From: Cephalopachus bancanus
Taxonomy: Eukaryota > Chordata > Mammalia > Primates > Tarsiidae
Assembly: GCA_027257055.1 (NCBI GenBank)
Contig: JAPVLO010000182.1
Span: 6,014,001-6,078,000, forward strand
Direction of reading: 5' to 3'
Length of the DNA: 64,000 nucleotides
Shown here: piece after piece, positions 24,464-34,957 of the stretch
Layout of the letters: every line of letters begins with the position of its first letter
Position numbering within the stretch: the first letter of the stretch is position 1
Position numbers and translations under genes: made by a program
The notes under the pieces: generated by a model
Databases searched by the model: none
The model's input: the letters and a program-made list of their open reading frames with translations, nothing else
What the model was told of the DNA's origin: nothing

Positions 24464-24751
24464 TGGCCGGGCGTAGGGGTTCACGCCTGTTATCCCAGCA
24501 CTTTGGGAGGCGGAGGCAAGAGGATTGCCTGAGTCCACGGATTCGAGACCAGCCTGGGGAAATTGGTAAGACCTCGTCTTTACAATAAATCGAAAAATTA
24601 GCCAGGCACGGTGGCATATGTCTTCCAGCTACTTGGAAGACTGAGGCAGAAGGGTCAGCTGAGCCCAGCGGTCTGAGTCTGTGGTGGCCACGAGCATGCC
24701 ACTCACTGCACTCCAGGTTGGGTGACAGAAAGAGACTCCTACTCAGAAAAA
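24464..24751 (+). mobile_element. Alu SINE
   Basis: Sense, GGCCGGGCGTAGGGGTTCAC to A-tail. Confidence 0.93.
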
Positions 24752-24759
24752 AAGTTTCG

Positions 24760-24968
24760 TTTTTATTTTTGAGTCGGGTTCTCTTTCTGTTCCCAGGCTG
24801 GAGTGCAGTGTCACAATCATGACTCACTGCAGCCTCAACCTCCAGGGCTCAGGGTTGTTCCTGCCTCGGTCTCCGCAGTAGCTGGGACTATAGGTGTGTG
24901 TCCCCATGCCTGGCTAGTTTTTTTATTTTTGTGTAGAGATTAGCTCTTGCTGTGTTGCCTTAGGCTGG
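24760..24968 (-). mobile_element. Alu SINE (old, partial)
   Basis: Antisense AluJ-like text (CAATCATGACTCACTGCAGC), broken off within the left arm. Confidence 0.85.
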
Positions 24969-25480
24969 CAGTTTTTTAAAACGTTCATGTGTTTAGGAGT
25001 ATTTAAGGTATGTAGGTGTGCTTAAGGTAATTTTTGACGTTTTATGGCTTAAATATGCGTTATTATTTTCTATTTGTTTCTTCTGTTTCTCTTTTCTTGC
25101 CTTTGAGTTACCAAACCCCCCCTTTTTAAAAAGGTTTTATCTATTTATGGTGTTTTTCTGTAGTTTATATAATCTTGTGTAGTGCTTTGAATAGTTTCTT
25201 AGTGGTTGCTCTAAATATCGTAACATTCATTCGTAACTTACAGTCTGTTTATATTGGCGTCTTACCATTTAGAGTGAAATATATAGTATTTAAGCCCCTT
25301 AACCCTTCTCAGTTTTAAAGTGATCTTTAAGTGTCCCTGTGTCTAGCCCCGGTGAATAGTCTTTGTGTCGTCTTTCACATATGATTTAAGGAACCTGTGA
25401 GACATCTTGCCATGTTTGCCCTTACTTTTAACCTTTCCAGTGTTCTTTCTTTTTCAAAGATCCAAGCTTCCATCTGTTAA
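24969..25480 (-). mobile_element. L1 LINE, antisense (decayed)
   Basis: T-rich antisense L1-like DNA with TCTAAATATCGTAACATTCA and similar motifs; it connects the better matched blocks on both sides. Confidence 0.5.
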
Positions 25481-25492
25481 CATTTCTTCTCT

Positions 25493-25780
25493 CTTTTTTT
25501 TTTTTGAGTTGGAGTCTCACTCTGTCGCCCAGACTGGAGTGCAGTGGGCGCTCCCGGCCACCGCAGCCTCGACCTGCTGGGCTCCAGCAATCCTTCCGCC
25601 TCGACCTTCCAGGTAGCCGGAATTACAGGCATGCGCTACCACGCCTGGCTGATTTTTTGATTTATTGTAGAGATGAGGTCTCGCTGCCCAGGTGGGTCTC
25701 AAACCCATGGGCTCAGGCAATCCACTCACCTCAGCCTCCCAAAGGCGCGGGATTACAGGCTGAGCCACCGAGCCTGGTTC
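25493..25780 (-). mobile_element. Alu SINE, young deletion subfamily
   Basis: Antisense with the short form GTCTCGCTGCCCAGGTGGG. Perfect 14-bp TSD AACATTTCTTCTCT at 25479-25492 and 25781-25794. Confidence 0.96.
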
Positions 25781-26102
25781 AACATTTCTTCTCTTATAGT
25801 GAATTTCCTTTCGCCATTTTTTAAGGGTAGGTGTGTTACATATTTTTACAGCTTTTTCTTCATCTGATAATATCATTAGTTGTCCTTCATTCCTGAAGGA
25901 TTACTTGTTGAATATAGAATTTGCAGATACGAGTTTTTTTCTTTCAGTTTTTGAACAATGTTGAGTCACTTCCTTCTGGCCTGCATGATTTTATGTGAGA
26001 AATCCACTGTTATTTGATATTCCTCTGTAAGTAAAGCTGTCATTGGCTGTTTTCAAGCTTTTGTTTTTTGTCTTTAGCTTTGGGAACTTTGTCTTGGTGT
26101 GA

Positions 26103-26104
<2 letters not shown>

Positions 26105-26146
<42 letters not shown>
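26105..26146. repeat. (GT)n microsatellite
   Basis: About 21 GT units. Confidence 0.95.
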
Positions 26147-26147
<1 letters not shown>

Positions 26148-26242
26148 CTTATTTGGTGTCAACTCAGTTTTTGATTGTGTATGTAGCCCATAATCTAAGA
26201 GGGCTTGTGCATAATGTTTACTGATGGGTCTATTAGAAGTTT

Positions 26243-26324
26243 TTTTTGTGTATGTGGGAAAGTAGGATTATTAAGAAGACAGAAAAGCTCCCACAACAGG
26301 AGGGGATCTGAAAGAGGTTGCCTC
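26243..26324 (-). mobile_element. TINE-like LTR-derived mini-retroposon, family A copy 2
   Basis: Minus strand reads GGCAACCTCTTTCAGATCCC, CTCCTGTTGTGGGAGCTTTT, CTGTCTTCTTAATAATCC and ends in an A-tail. TSD AGAAGTTT at 26235-26242 and 26325-26332. The AATAA near the tail resembles an LTR polyadenylation signal. Confidence 0.75.
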
Positions 26325-26394
26325 AGAAGTTTGTTTTAAAATTTCCAAATATTTGGGGCTTTTGAAATTTGTTTTTGTTGTTAGTTTCTAGTTG

Positions 26395-26600
26395 TGGTTG
26401 ACCCTCCAGCAACATGGGGGTTAAAAGTAATGATCCCCTTTGCAGTTGAAAGATTTGTTAACTATTTGCTAAGTGGAAATGGATCACCGTCAAGGTGTTT
26501 ATCCTTAATATTTTCATATTGAGTCCTCAGGAAGAGTATAGGGGTTGTGCTTGCTATCAAGTAATCGTATAAGTGAGTTGTGCAGCTCAGATCTGTATTG
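26395..26600 (+). repeat. MER2/Tigger2-like DNA transposon fragment
   Basis: TTGACCCTCCAGCAACATGG, GGGTTAAAAG and ATAAGTGAGTTGTGCAGCTC resemble the MER2/Tigger2 termini. Confidence 0.5.
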
Positions 26601-26654
26601 CTAAAGGACTTTGTATGACTTAAGGTCTTTTCAGATTGAGACTTGTCTCATTAA

Positions 26655-26917
26655 CAGGGTTCAGTGAACTGTTTCTGTTAAGATCTGAGTAAATATTTCA
26701 TGCTTTTCAGGCCACAAACAATCTCTGTTGCTGTTGCCTCCCTGCCTTAACTCCCCCCCTTTCCTTCCCCCTCCTTTTGTCTTTCCCTCCTCATCCTTTC
26801 TCCCTTCTTCTGCAACTCTTCCAAAAATGCAAAAATTGTTCTAAGCTATTGGTCCACACAGAAGTCATAGTGTGGCCTTGATCTGGCCCGCAGGTTTTAG
26901 TGTGCCGACCTCTGCTC
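26655..26917 (+). repeat. MER20 (hAT transposon)
   Basis: CAGGGTTCAGTGAACTGTTT ... GGCCACAAACAATCTCTGTT ... GATCTGGCCCGCAGGTTTTA, GTGTGCCGACCTCTG: both MER20 ends are recognisable. Confidence 0.75.
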
Positions 26918-27381
26918 AGTAAATGGGCTGTCCGTCCTTGAGAGTGTTCCATCTGTGCTCGAACAGAATGTGTATTCTGCTGTCTTTGAATGGAGTGTTC
27001 TATATGTCACTTACCTCTATTTGATTAGCATTTTGTTCAAGCCTTCCGTTAGTAATTTTTCTGTGTAGCTGTTTTATCAGTTGCTGAGATGAGTTTTGAA
27101 TTCTCCAACTAAAATTGTTCAGTTGTCCATTTCTCCTCAACTTTTTAAAAAAGTAATCTCCAATGTGATAATATCCTCTCAATTTTTACTTTTCTTATGT
27201 TAGTTAAGTGCACAGACAGATTTATAATTGCTACATGTTCCTGATGTGTTGATCTTTTAACATATAAAATGGTTTTTTATGTCTAGTAATATTCTTTCAG
27301 AGTCTGCCTTTCCCCCTCTGATGTTAGCATACTATTCCAGCTTTCTTATGGCAACTATTTTCTTGATGTATCTTTTCCTTT
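26918..27381 (-). mobile_element. L1 LINE, antisense (ORF2)
   Basis: AGAATGTGTATTCTGCTGTC and the following TTGAATGGAGTGTTCTATAT are hallmark antisense L1 ORF2 text. Confidence 0.85.
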
Positions 27382-27671
27382 CCTTTTTTTTGAGTTGGAG
27401 TCTCACTCTGTCGCCCAGACTGGAGTGCAGTGGCCACTCCCGGCCACCGCAGCCTTGACCTGCTGGGCTCTGGAGATCCTTCCACCTCAGCCTTCCAAGT
27501 AACTGGAACTACAGGCCTGCGCTACCACACCCGGCTAATTTTTTTGATTTGTTGTAGAGATGAGGTCTCACCAAATTGCCCAGGTGGATCTCGAACCCGC
27601 GGGCTCAGGCATTCCACTCACCTCGGCTTCCCAAAGTGCTGGGATTACAGGCTGAGCCACTGAGCCCGGCC
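27382..27671 (-). mobile_element. Alu SINE
   Basis: Antisense, complete, young type. Confidence 0.94.
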
Positions 27672-28317
27672 TTCGCCTCATTTTTTAAAGAATATTTTTG
27701 TTGATTATATAGTTCTTGGTTTGCAGTTTTTTAGTACTTTGAATATGTCGTTTTATTGCTTCTTGGCCTCCATTTTTTCTGATGAAAGGTCAGATGTTGA
27801 TGATACTGTTTTTCCCTGATGAATTTTTTTTTTCTTCTGGCTTTCAGCAGTTTGACTGTGATGTGTCTGGGTTTGATTTACTTTGTGTTCATCCTGTTCT
27901 TCCAGCCTTTTGGATCTGTAAACTAATGTATTTCATCAAGTTTTGACATTTTCTGTCATCATTATCATTTTATGTTAGAAAATATAGTTTATTTAGAAAG
28001 TAAATTAGAAAGAAAGAGGAGATTCCCCTCCCCAAGGTAAGGGAGGGGGCCAGAGCTTAAGAAAACATGGCCTGGCCATAGCTCAAAGAGCACACCATAG
28101 CTTAGCAAGGCAGTGGCCTTTTGCCATTATTTATCCAAACAGTTTCTATTCAATTTCTCTCATCTTCTGTTACATTTATGTTGAGAGCTTAACATTTCCT
28201 TGATCTCTTCAGTTCATTTCTCTTCATTTCTCTTCAGTCTTTTTTCCTCTCTGATTTTTTGGATTGGATACTTTTATTCACCTACAAGTTCACTCATGCC
28301 TGTTTTATTTTTATTTT
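27672..28317 (-). mobile_element. L1 LINE, antisense, carrying an LTR-derived insert
   Basis: Antisense L1-like DNA (TTCTGATGAAAGGTCAGATG). The insert at about 27975-28130 is annotated separately. Confidence 0.65.
27975..28130 (-). mobile_element. LTR-derived insert, family B (long form)
   Basis: Minus strand ends CTTGGGGAGGGGAATCTCC ... AAATAAACTATATTTTCT, the same 3' terminus as the 49410 mini-retroposon, but with about 80 bp more on the 5' side. No clear A-tail. TSD uncertain (CATTAT-like on both sides). Confidence 0.55.
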
Positions 28318-28450
28318 TACTTTTATTTATTTATTTATTTTTGAGTTGGAATCTCACTCTTGTCACCCAGGCTGGAGTGCAGTGGCATACTCACAGCCAC
28401 CACAGCCTCGACCTGCTGGGCTTCAGTGATCCTTCCGCCTCGGTCTTCCA
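28318..28450 (-). mobile_element. Alu SINE, partial
   Basis: Antisense right arm only, ending at CGCCTCGGTCTTCCATATTT where the next Alu inserted. Confidence 0.85.
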
Positions 28451-28461
28451 TATTTGTTAGT

Positions 28462-28744
28462 TTTTTTGAGTCAGAGTCTGTCTCTATCGCCCAGTGCAGT
28501 GGCGTGCTCATGGCCACCCTGGCATCGACCTGCTGGACTCAGGCGATCCTTCTGCCTCAGGCTTCTAAGTAGCTGGAACTATAGGCACGCACTACCACGT
28601 CCAGCTAATTTTTTTTTAATGTGTTGTATAGATGAGGTCTCATCAAGTTAGCCGGGCTGGTCACGAACCCCTGGGCTCAGGCAGTCCTCTTGTCTTGGCC
28701 TCCCAAAGTGCTGGGATTACAGGCTTGAGCCACCTCTCCCGGCC
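28462..28744 (-). mobile_element. Alu SINE
   Basis: Antisense, flanked by CTTCCATATTT on both sides. Confidence 0.93.
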
Positions 28745-28757
28745 AGCCTTCCATATT

Positions 28758-29051
28758 TTTACTTTTATTTTTATTTTGAGCCAGAGTCTCTTTTGCCCAG
28801 GCTGGGGTGCAGTGGCAAGATTACAGCTCATGGTGACCGCTGCCTTCTGGGCTCAGGTGATTCTCCTGCCTCAGCCTTCTGAGTAGCTGTGAGTGTAGGC
28901 ATGTGCCACTACACCTGGCTGCTTTTTTGATTGTTCGTAGGGACAAGTTCTTGCTGTGAGGCCCATGTTGGTCTGGAGCTCCTGGACTCAAGCAGTCCTC
29001 CTGCCTTGGCCTCCCAAAGTGCTGGGCAGGCATGAGCCACTGTGCCCAGCC
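28758..29051 (-). mobile_element. Alu SINE (old)
   Basis: Antisense AluJ-like, ends GAGCCACTGTGCCCAGCCC. Confidence 0.9.
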
Positions 29052-29565
29052 CTTATGTCTATTATTGAACCCAGATACGTAACAAAATATTATTTTGTAT
29101 ATTGGACTTTTAAGTCTTGTGGGTCCTTTTTTATAGTTTCTAGTTCTCTGTTGAGACTTCTTATTTGTTGAGGCATTACCGTAGTATTTTATTTTTGAAC
29201 ATAGGTTTCTTTTATTCTTTGGAAATATTTATAATAGCTGCTTTAGAATTTTTGTTTTTAGTCTCGCTTGGCCTTTAGTTTTTGCAGGACGTTCTTGGGT
29301 ATCCTTTCAAGATGCAGTTTCCCAGTTAGCCAGTTATGTATAGAGAGTTTATCGTAGCCCTTCTATGACTCTTTAATTTCAAAGTTCTTCATATTAATTT
29401 TGTGGTTGGTCTGCTGTGTGTTCTAATCATGTCCCCATCCCAAGTATAGCAGAGCCTGTTATTTCCAAACTGAGGTACCAATTTATAGTTGGCAAAACCT
29501 CTTTTTTTGTATTCGTAGCCCTTGCCGATTTATTCTGCCCATATCACAGCAAAGCTGCTGTCAGT
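29052..29565 (-). mobile_element. L1 LINE, antisense (decayed)
   Basis: T-rich antisense L1-like DNA (TTGAACCCAGATACGTAACA and onward). Boundaries are approximate. Confidence 0.45.
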
Positions 29566-29839
29566 CTTGTTCTGGCTCCGAGGCTGGAGTGCTGTGACAC
29601 GATCATGGTTCACTGCAGCTACGACCCTTGGGCTCAAGCCATCTTCTTGCCTTAACCTCCTGAGCAGCTAGGACTACAGGCATGCACCACCACGCCTGGC
29701 TAATTTTAACATTTTTTTGTGGAGATGGGGGTCTTGCTGTGTTGCCCAGACTGGTCTCAAACTCCTGGCCTCAAGCGATCCTCCTGTCTTGGCCTCCCAC
29801 AGTGCTGGGATTACAGGTATGCACCACCGTGCTCAGCTC
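29566..29839 (-). mobile_element. Alu SINE (old, AluJ-like)
   Basis: Antisense with GATCATGGTTCACTGCAGC and CTCAAACTCCTGGCCTCAAG; lacks the 5' T-tail. Confidence 0.9.
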
Positions 29840-30485
29840 AGAGCTGCTGTTTTTTGGGTAGCCTCATTCTAGTAAAACTACTGACTTTTCAGACCATACT
29901 GTTAAAAGGTAGAAATAGGGGCCATGGGAGCATTCTTAGCAAGAAGGCCAATACCTTGCTCCTTTTTACCTGGAACTTTAACAGTCTTTGTAGAATAAGT
30001 ATGTCTGTTTTTTTGTCTGATGGTAGTTGATTCCCAGTTGTCTGAATTAGGTGTTTTGTTTTGATAGTTATGTACAGTTTTATACCATGGCTTTTTAAGG
30101 AGATTTGCTTTCTATTGTGCTATTGTTGGAAGGTGGTGCCAGCTATTAATTTTTTCTTTTGTACATTCAATTTGTTCTCAATTTATCTTTTAATTTTAGT
30201 AGTTTCAAGAAATAAGTAACATAAGTATTCCACATTTTCTAGAAATGTAGTGTCCTGTACCATAGCAAATAGTCACTTGTGATTATTTAATTTTTAATTA
30301 TTTAAAATTACATTAAAAAATTTAGTTTGTTAGTTGTACTTGTCACTTTCCAAGTGCTTTGTGGCCACCTGTTGTATTCAGCACTGCATTAGATGGTACA
30401 GATGCAGATACAGCACATTTCCATTATTGCAGAAAATTCTATTACACAGTGATCTGATTTCTACAATCTCTGAGACAAATAGGAA
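29840..30485. other. Intron sequence without recognised feature
   Basis: AT-rich, no gene or named repeat supported. Confidence 0.3.
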
Positions 30486-31015
30486 CGTGTAATAATAGCT
30501 TACATTGACCAGGCGTGGTAACTCAGCCTGTAATTCCAGCACTTTGGGAGGCTGGGGCTAGAGGATTGCCTGAGCCTGGGGGTTCAAGACCAGCCTAGGC
30601 AACTTGGTGAGACCTCGTCTCTACAATAAATTACAAAAAAATTAGCCAGCCATGGTGGCGTGCGTCTGTAATTCCAGCTACTTAGAAGGTTGAGGCAGAA
30701 GGATCGCCTGAGCCCAACAGGTCGAGGCTGCAGTAGCCTTGAGCTTGCCACTGTACTCTAGCCTAGGCAACACAGTGAGACTCCAACTTCAAAAAAAAAA
30801 AATAGTAACTTACATTTTGTGAGTACATACTGAGTGTCAGATTTTAAATATGTAAGCATGTAATTTTCTCAACAGCCTTTGAGATAGATACTATTATCCC
30901 TATTTTGCAAATGGGAAACTAAGACTCCAGGGTTAAGGCGCTAACACACAAGTCATATGGCTCTGAATGGACAGGGACTTGGATTCTTGCTTTAGAGTCT
31001 ATGCCATTAGTAACG
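30486..31015 (-). repeat. MIR SINE split by an Alu
   Basis: TAATAATAGCTTACATT on the left and GAGATAGATACTATTATCCC, TATTTTGCAAATGGGAAACT on the right are antisense MIR. Confidence 0.8.
30508..30802 (+). mobile_element. Alu SINE
   Basis: Sense, inside the MIR; AATAGCTTACATT / AATAGTAACTTACATT flank it. Confidence 0.93.
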
Positions 31016-31116
31016 GGTGAATAATAAAAGTATATATATATTTTTAAAAATAACAATTTTGTACCTTACTGCTTTGATAAATGCAGCCTGGTTTCTGACT
31101 TAAATAGAAAAGTTTT

Positions 31117-31487
31117 TAGCCAGGCAAGATGGCTTCTATCTGTAATCCCGCACTTTGGGAGGTGGAGGCAAAAGGATTGCCTGACTCCAGGAGACCAACC
31201 TGGGCAACTTGGCGACCTCGTCTCTACAATAAATAAAAAAATTAGGGCAATCCCTCTGGGTTCCCTCCTGCTGTGGGAGCTTTTCTGTCTTCTCAGTAAA
31301 TCCTGCTTTCTTAAAAAAAAACAAAATCAAAAAATCAGCAGGCATGGTGGTGCTTTCCTGTAGTTGCAGTTGCTTGGAAGACTGAGATGGAAGGACTGTC
31401 TGAGCCCAGCAGGTTGAGGCTGTGGTGGCTGTGAGTGTGCCACTGCACTCCAGCCTGGGCGACAGGGTGAGACTCCAACTCAAAAAA
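31117..31487 (+). mobile_element. Alu SINE split by a mini-retroposon
   Basis: Sense, parts 31117-31245 and 31324-31487. TSD AGAAAAGTTTTTA around the whole. Confidence 0.92.
31246..31323 (+). mobile_element. TINE-like LTR-derived mini-retroposon, family A copy 3
   Basis: Sense: GGCAATCCCTCTGGGTTCCC, TCCTGCTGTGGGAGCTTTTC, TGTCTTCTCAGTAAATCC then an A-rich tail. It sits in the middle linker of an Alu. TSD AAATAAAAAAATTAG (31231-31245) versus AAATCAAAAAATCAG (31324-31338), 13 of 15. Confidence 0.85.
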
Positions 31488-31522
31488 AAGAAAAGTTTTT
31501 AATGTTTTGCTAGTTTTAATTA

Positions 31523-31797
31523 TTGTTTTTTGAGTCGTAGTCTCACTTTGTTGCCCAGGCTGGAGTGCAGTGACGCTCTTGGCCACCGAAGCCTCAACTT
31601 GCTGGGCTTCTACCTGAGCCTTCCAAGTAGCTGGAACCATAGGCATGTGCCACCACACACAGCTAATTTTTTTTTTATGTATTGTAGAGATGAGGTCTCA
31701 TCACATTGCTCAGGATGGTCTCAAACCCCTGAGCTCAGGCATCTTGCCTCAGCCTCCCAAAGTGCTGGGATTACAGGCTTGAACCACCGTACCCGGT
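31523..31797 (-). mobile_element. Alu SINE
   Basis: Antisense, GAGTCGTAGTCTCACTTTGT to GAACCACCGTACCCGGTG. Confidence 0.92.
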
Positions 31798-31812
31798 GAG
31801 GTTTATTAATCT

Positions 31813-32114
31813 TTTTTTTTTTTTTTTTTTTGAGTTGGAGTCTCACTCTGTTGCCCAGACTAGAGTGCAGTGGCCGCTCCCGGCCACCACAGCCTCGACC
31901 TGCTGGGCTCCAGCGATCCTTCCGCCTCAGCCTTTCTAGTAGCTGGAATTACAGGCACGCGCTACCACGCCCGGCTAATTTTTTTTTTTTTTATTTATTG
32001 TAGAGATGAAGTCTCGCCTGCCCAGGCGGGTCTCGAACCCATGGGCTAAGGCAATCCACTCACCTCAGCCTCCCAAATGCGCAGGATTACAGGCTGAGCC
32101 ACCGAGCCCGGCTC
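31813..32114 (-). mobile_element. Alu SINE, young deletion subfamily
   Basis: Antisense, short form GTCTCGCCTGCCCAGGCGG. TSD GAGGTTTATTAATCTT / GAGGTTTAGTAATCTT (one mismatch). Confidence 0.95.
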
Positions 32115-32376
32115 CGAGGTTTAGTAATCTTAAAATTATTTTGCTTTTGTTGGTTTCTCCTTTTTTCATCTTGACTTCTTTTTTCTTCATTAGCTTTCTG
32201 AAAGTTTACTTTTTCCTCCAAATATTTTTACGTTTTTCTTTTTTCCTGAGTTTTGTTTTCAGTAATATGTATTTCAGCTTTTATAGTTAATTGTGTTCTC
32301 ATGCTTATTTTGGTTTGTTCCATTGTTTTTTTTAATTTCTCAGGGCAAGAACTAAGTTGTATAATTTCTGTTCTTT

Positions 32377-32664
32377 TTTTTTTTTTTTTTTTTTGAGTTG
32401 AAGTCTCACTCTGTCGCCCAGACTGGAGTGCAGTGGCCGCTCCCGGCAACCGCCTCCACCTGCTGGGCTCCGGCGATCCTTCCGCCTCAGCCTTCTGAGT
32501 AGCCAGAATTACAGGCATGCGCTTCCACGCCCGGCTGATTTTTTGATTTATTGTAGAGATGAGGTCTTGCTGCCCAGGCGGGTCTCGAACCCGCGGGCTC
32601 AGGCAATCCACTCACCTCAGCCTCCCAAAGGCGTGGGATTACAGGCTGAGCCACCGAGCCCGGC
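32377..32664 (-). mobile_element. Alu SINE, young deletion subfamily
   Basis: Antisense, short form CTTGCTGCCCAGGCGGG plus the GGCAACCGCCTCCACC deletion shared with the Alu at 60329. TSD TCTGTTCTTTTTTT. Confidence 0.95.
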
Positions 32665-32689
32665 TTCTGTTCTTTTTTTTAAACAATGC

Positions 32690-33539
32690 CTATAGATAGC
32701 AGTAATAGCATTGAGTATAAAATATTCTGCAATTTTTTCTAGATAACGTGTAATTTTAGATTTAATTTTCAGTTGGAATTCATTTTTGTTTTGGGTTGTG
32801 TGTAAGTAATCTTTTTATTTACTTGTTTTTTGTAAAATTTTTAAGTTTTACAGAATGTGGACTTCTTGCTTGTTTTTGGTAGCTAAATACAAGATCAAAT
32901 TTTGTAAATGTACAGATGTACCAAGAGATGTGTGTATTCTATTCTAGGGACATATAAATAGCTTTTCAATTGTATCATCCATTTCTTTTATGTTTTTGGT
33001 TTTTTCCTCACTTGAGAAATGTACTTTTTATTTTTTCATGATCTTTTTTCATTTTAGTACTTTTTTCTTTTATTATTTAGCTGGATTTTTTTCCTGGATT
33101 TCTGTTTTTTAAAAAGTACTTTCATACTGTTTTTTTCTTGGTCATAGTAAGTGGTATTCTGTTTTGTTATGTTAAACATTTGTTTTATGTTTAATGTATT
33201 CAGTGTTTACTCCCTGACTTGCATAGTTTCTAATGAGAGGTCTGTTGACTTTTCTATTTTTGTTCCTAAGTATGTATTGTGTCTATTTTTCTCATGCCTT
33301 GAAGACTTACTCTTATTACTGGTTTTTAGCAATTTGATTTTAATGTACTTTTACATGGTTTTATTTAGAGATGCTGTCTTCAGGGATTATTGAGATTCTT
33401 ATATCTTTGGGTTACAGTTTTTGCTACAGTTGGAAAAACTTGCCCGTTAGTTCTTAAAGTATTTTTCTGATTATTTTTGTTTCTTCTTCTGGGCATGCAT
33501 TAGACCACTTGATTTAATTGTCCTACAGGTAGTAAGCCT
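32690..33539 (-). mobile_element. L1 LINE, antisense (decayed)
   Basis: T-rich antisense L1-like DNA, e.g. TTCTTCTTCTGGGCATGCAT. Boundaries approximate. Confidence 0.5.
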
Positions 33540-33811
33540 CTTTTTTTTTCTTGAGTCAGAGTTTTCACTCTGTCACACAGTCTGGAGTGCAGCCTCGACC
33601 TGCTGGGTTCAGGCGATCCTTCCACCTCAGCCTTCCAAGTAGCTAGAACTACAAGTGTGTACTCCCAAGCCTGGCTAATTTTTTTGATTTATTATAGAGA
33701 CGAGGTCTCACCAAGTTGCCCAGGTCAGTCTTGAACCCCTGAACTCAGGTAATCCTCTTGCCTCGGCCTCCCAAAGTCCTGAGATTACAGGCTTGAGCCA
33801 CTGCACCGACC
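33540..33811 (-). mobile_element. Alu SINE
   Basis: Antisense with a short internal deletion in the right arm (GGAGTGCAGCCTCGACCTGC). Confidence 0.9.
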
Positions 33812-34148
33812 CTTGTTTTGTTTTTTTAAGGAAGGTCATATTTTGTTCATCTTTGTGTTTCGTTTTGTTGGTCTGTGCCTCCCTTCAGTTTAGCCAGATT
33901 TTTCTTCCTGTATTTTGAAGCTGTCTTGTTAGATACACAAATGGTTATAATTCTTTCAGAGAGTTAGTTAATGTTTCTGTCATCATAAAAAAGTGCACTT
34001 TTGTCTCTAATAATTAGTTTCATGTAAAGGTCTGTTTTTATCTGATACTAGTATAGCCCCTTCATCTCTTTTTCTGTTTCTATGACTTGACTTTTTAATT
34101 TTTTTTTGTTCATCCCATGTGTGTCTTTGATTTAAAGTGCATCTCTTT
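33812..34148 (-). mobile_element. L1 LINE, antisense
   Basis: AATAATTAGTTTCATGTAAA and TCTGATACTAGTATAGCCCC are antisense L1. Confidence 0.6.
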
Positions 34149-34428
34149 TTTTTTGAGTTGGAATCTCACTCTGTCGCCCAGACTGGAGTGCAGCGGCCGC
34201 TCCCGGCCACCGCAGCCTCGACCTGCTGGGCTCCGGCGATCCTTCCGCCTCAGCCTTCCGAGTAGCCAGAATTACAGGTGCGCGCTATCACGCCCGGCTG
34301 ATTTTTTGATTTATTGTAGAGATGAGGTCTCGCCGCCCAGGTGGGTCGCGAACCCGCGGGCTCAGGCGATTCACTCACCTCAGCCTCCCAAAGGCGTGGG
34401 ATTACAGGCTGAGCCACCGAGCCCGGCT
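34149..34428 (-). mobile_element. Alu SINE, young deletion subfamily
   Basis: Antisense, short form CTCGCCGCCCAGGTGGG. Perfect 15-bp TSD AAAGTGCATCTCTTT at 34134-34148 and 34429-34443. Confidence 0.97.
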
Positions 34429-34531
34429 AAAGTGCATCTCTTTAAATCGGTATATAGTTCATGTTATCTGGTCTGACCATCTCTTTCTCTCTTTTTATTT
34501 ACAAAGATACTTTTCTAGTTCATTCTTGTTT

Positions 34532-34819
34532 ACTTATCTTAGAGGCAGGATTTCATTCTGTCACAAGCCTGAGTGCAGTGGTATGATCGAACTTCACTGC
34601 AGGTTTGAATTCCTGGGCTCCAGTAATCTTCCTGCTTCCGCCTCTCAGGTAGCTGGGACTACAGGTGTGAACCACCACACCAGGCCAATTAAAAAAAATT
34701 TTGTTTTTTTGTGAAGACAGGGTCTTGCTCCGTTGCTTAGGCCTATCTCGAGCTCCTGAGCTCAAGTGATTCTCCTACCTTGTCCTCCCCAAGTGCTGGT
34801 GTGAGCCGCTGTGCCTGAC
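34532..34819 (-). mobile_element. Alu SINE (old, AluJ-like)
   Basis: Antisense, diverged, ends GTGAGCCGCTGTGCCTGACT. Confidence 0.88.
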
Positions 34820-34827
34820 TCGTCTTT

Positions 34828-34865
34828 ATTTTTCACTTGATCTTAGCCAAAAGACTGAGAAGGGA
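34828..34865 (-). pseudogene. U2 snRNA retropseudogene, 3'-truncated and A-tailed
   Basis: Minus strand reads ATCCCTTCTCAGTCTTTTGG then CTAAGATCAAGTG followed by AAAAAT. This is the first 33 or so bases of U2 snRNA, with three substitutions near the 5' end. Perfect 8-bp TSD TCGTCTTT at 34820-34827 and 34866-34873 shows retroposition. Not functional: everything after the 5' end of U2 is missing. Confidence 0.85.
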
Positions 34866-34957
34866 TCGTCTTTGACTTTCAGTGACTTAGCTGTGACTGT
34901 GTGTATCTTTAAAAGATAAATTAGCGCTTATGAATGTTATTTTTATATATATTTAAT

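Larger units (their letters stand above)
25795..26394 (-). mobile_element. L1 LINE, antisense (ORF2)
   Basis: ATTACTTGTTGAATATAGAA, TTGAACAATGTTGAGTCACT, and TTTCCAAATATTTGGGGCTT further on. Interrupted by a GT repeat and a mini-retroposon. Confidence 0.75.

Noticed and set aside
34117..34714. Overlapping 119- and 130-codon frames
   Set aside because: Antisense Alu translation, as for most open stretches over 80 codons in this window.
34828..34865. U2 snRNA gene
   Set aside because: Only the first 33 or so bases are present, with an A-tail and TSD.
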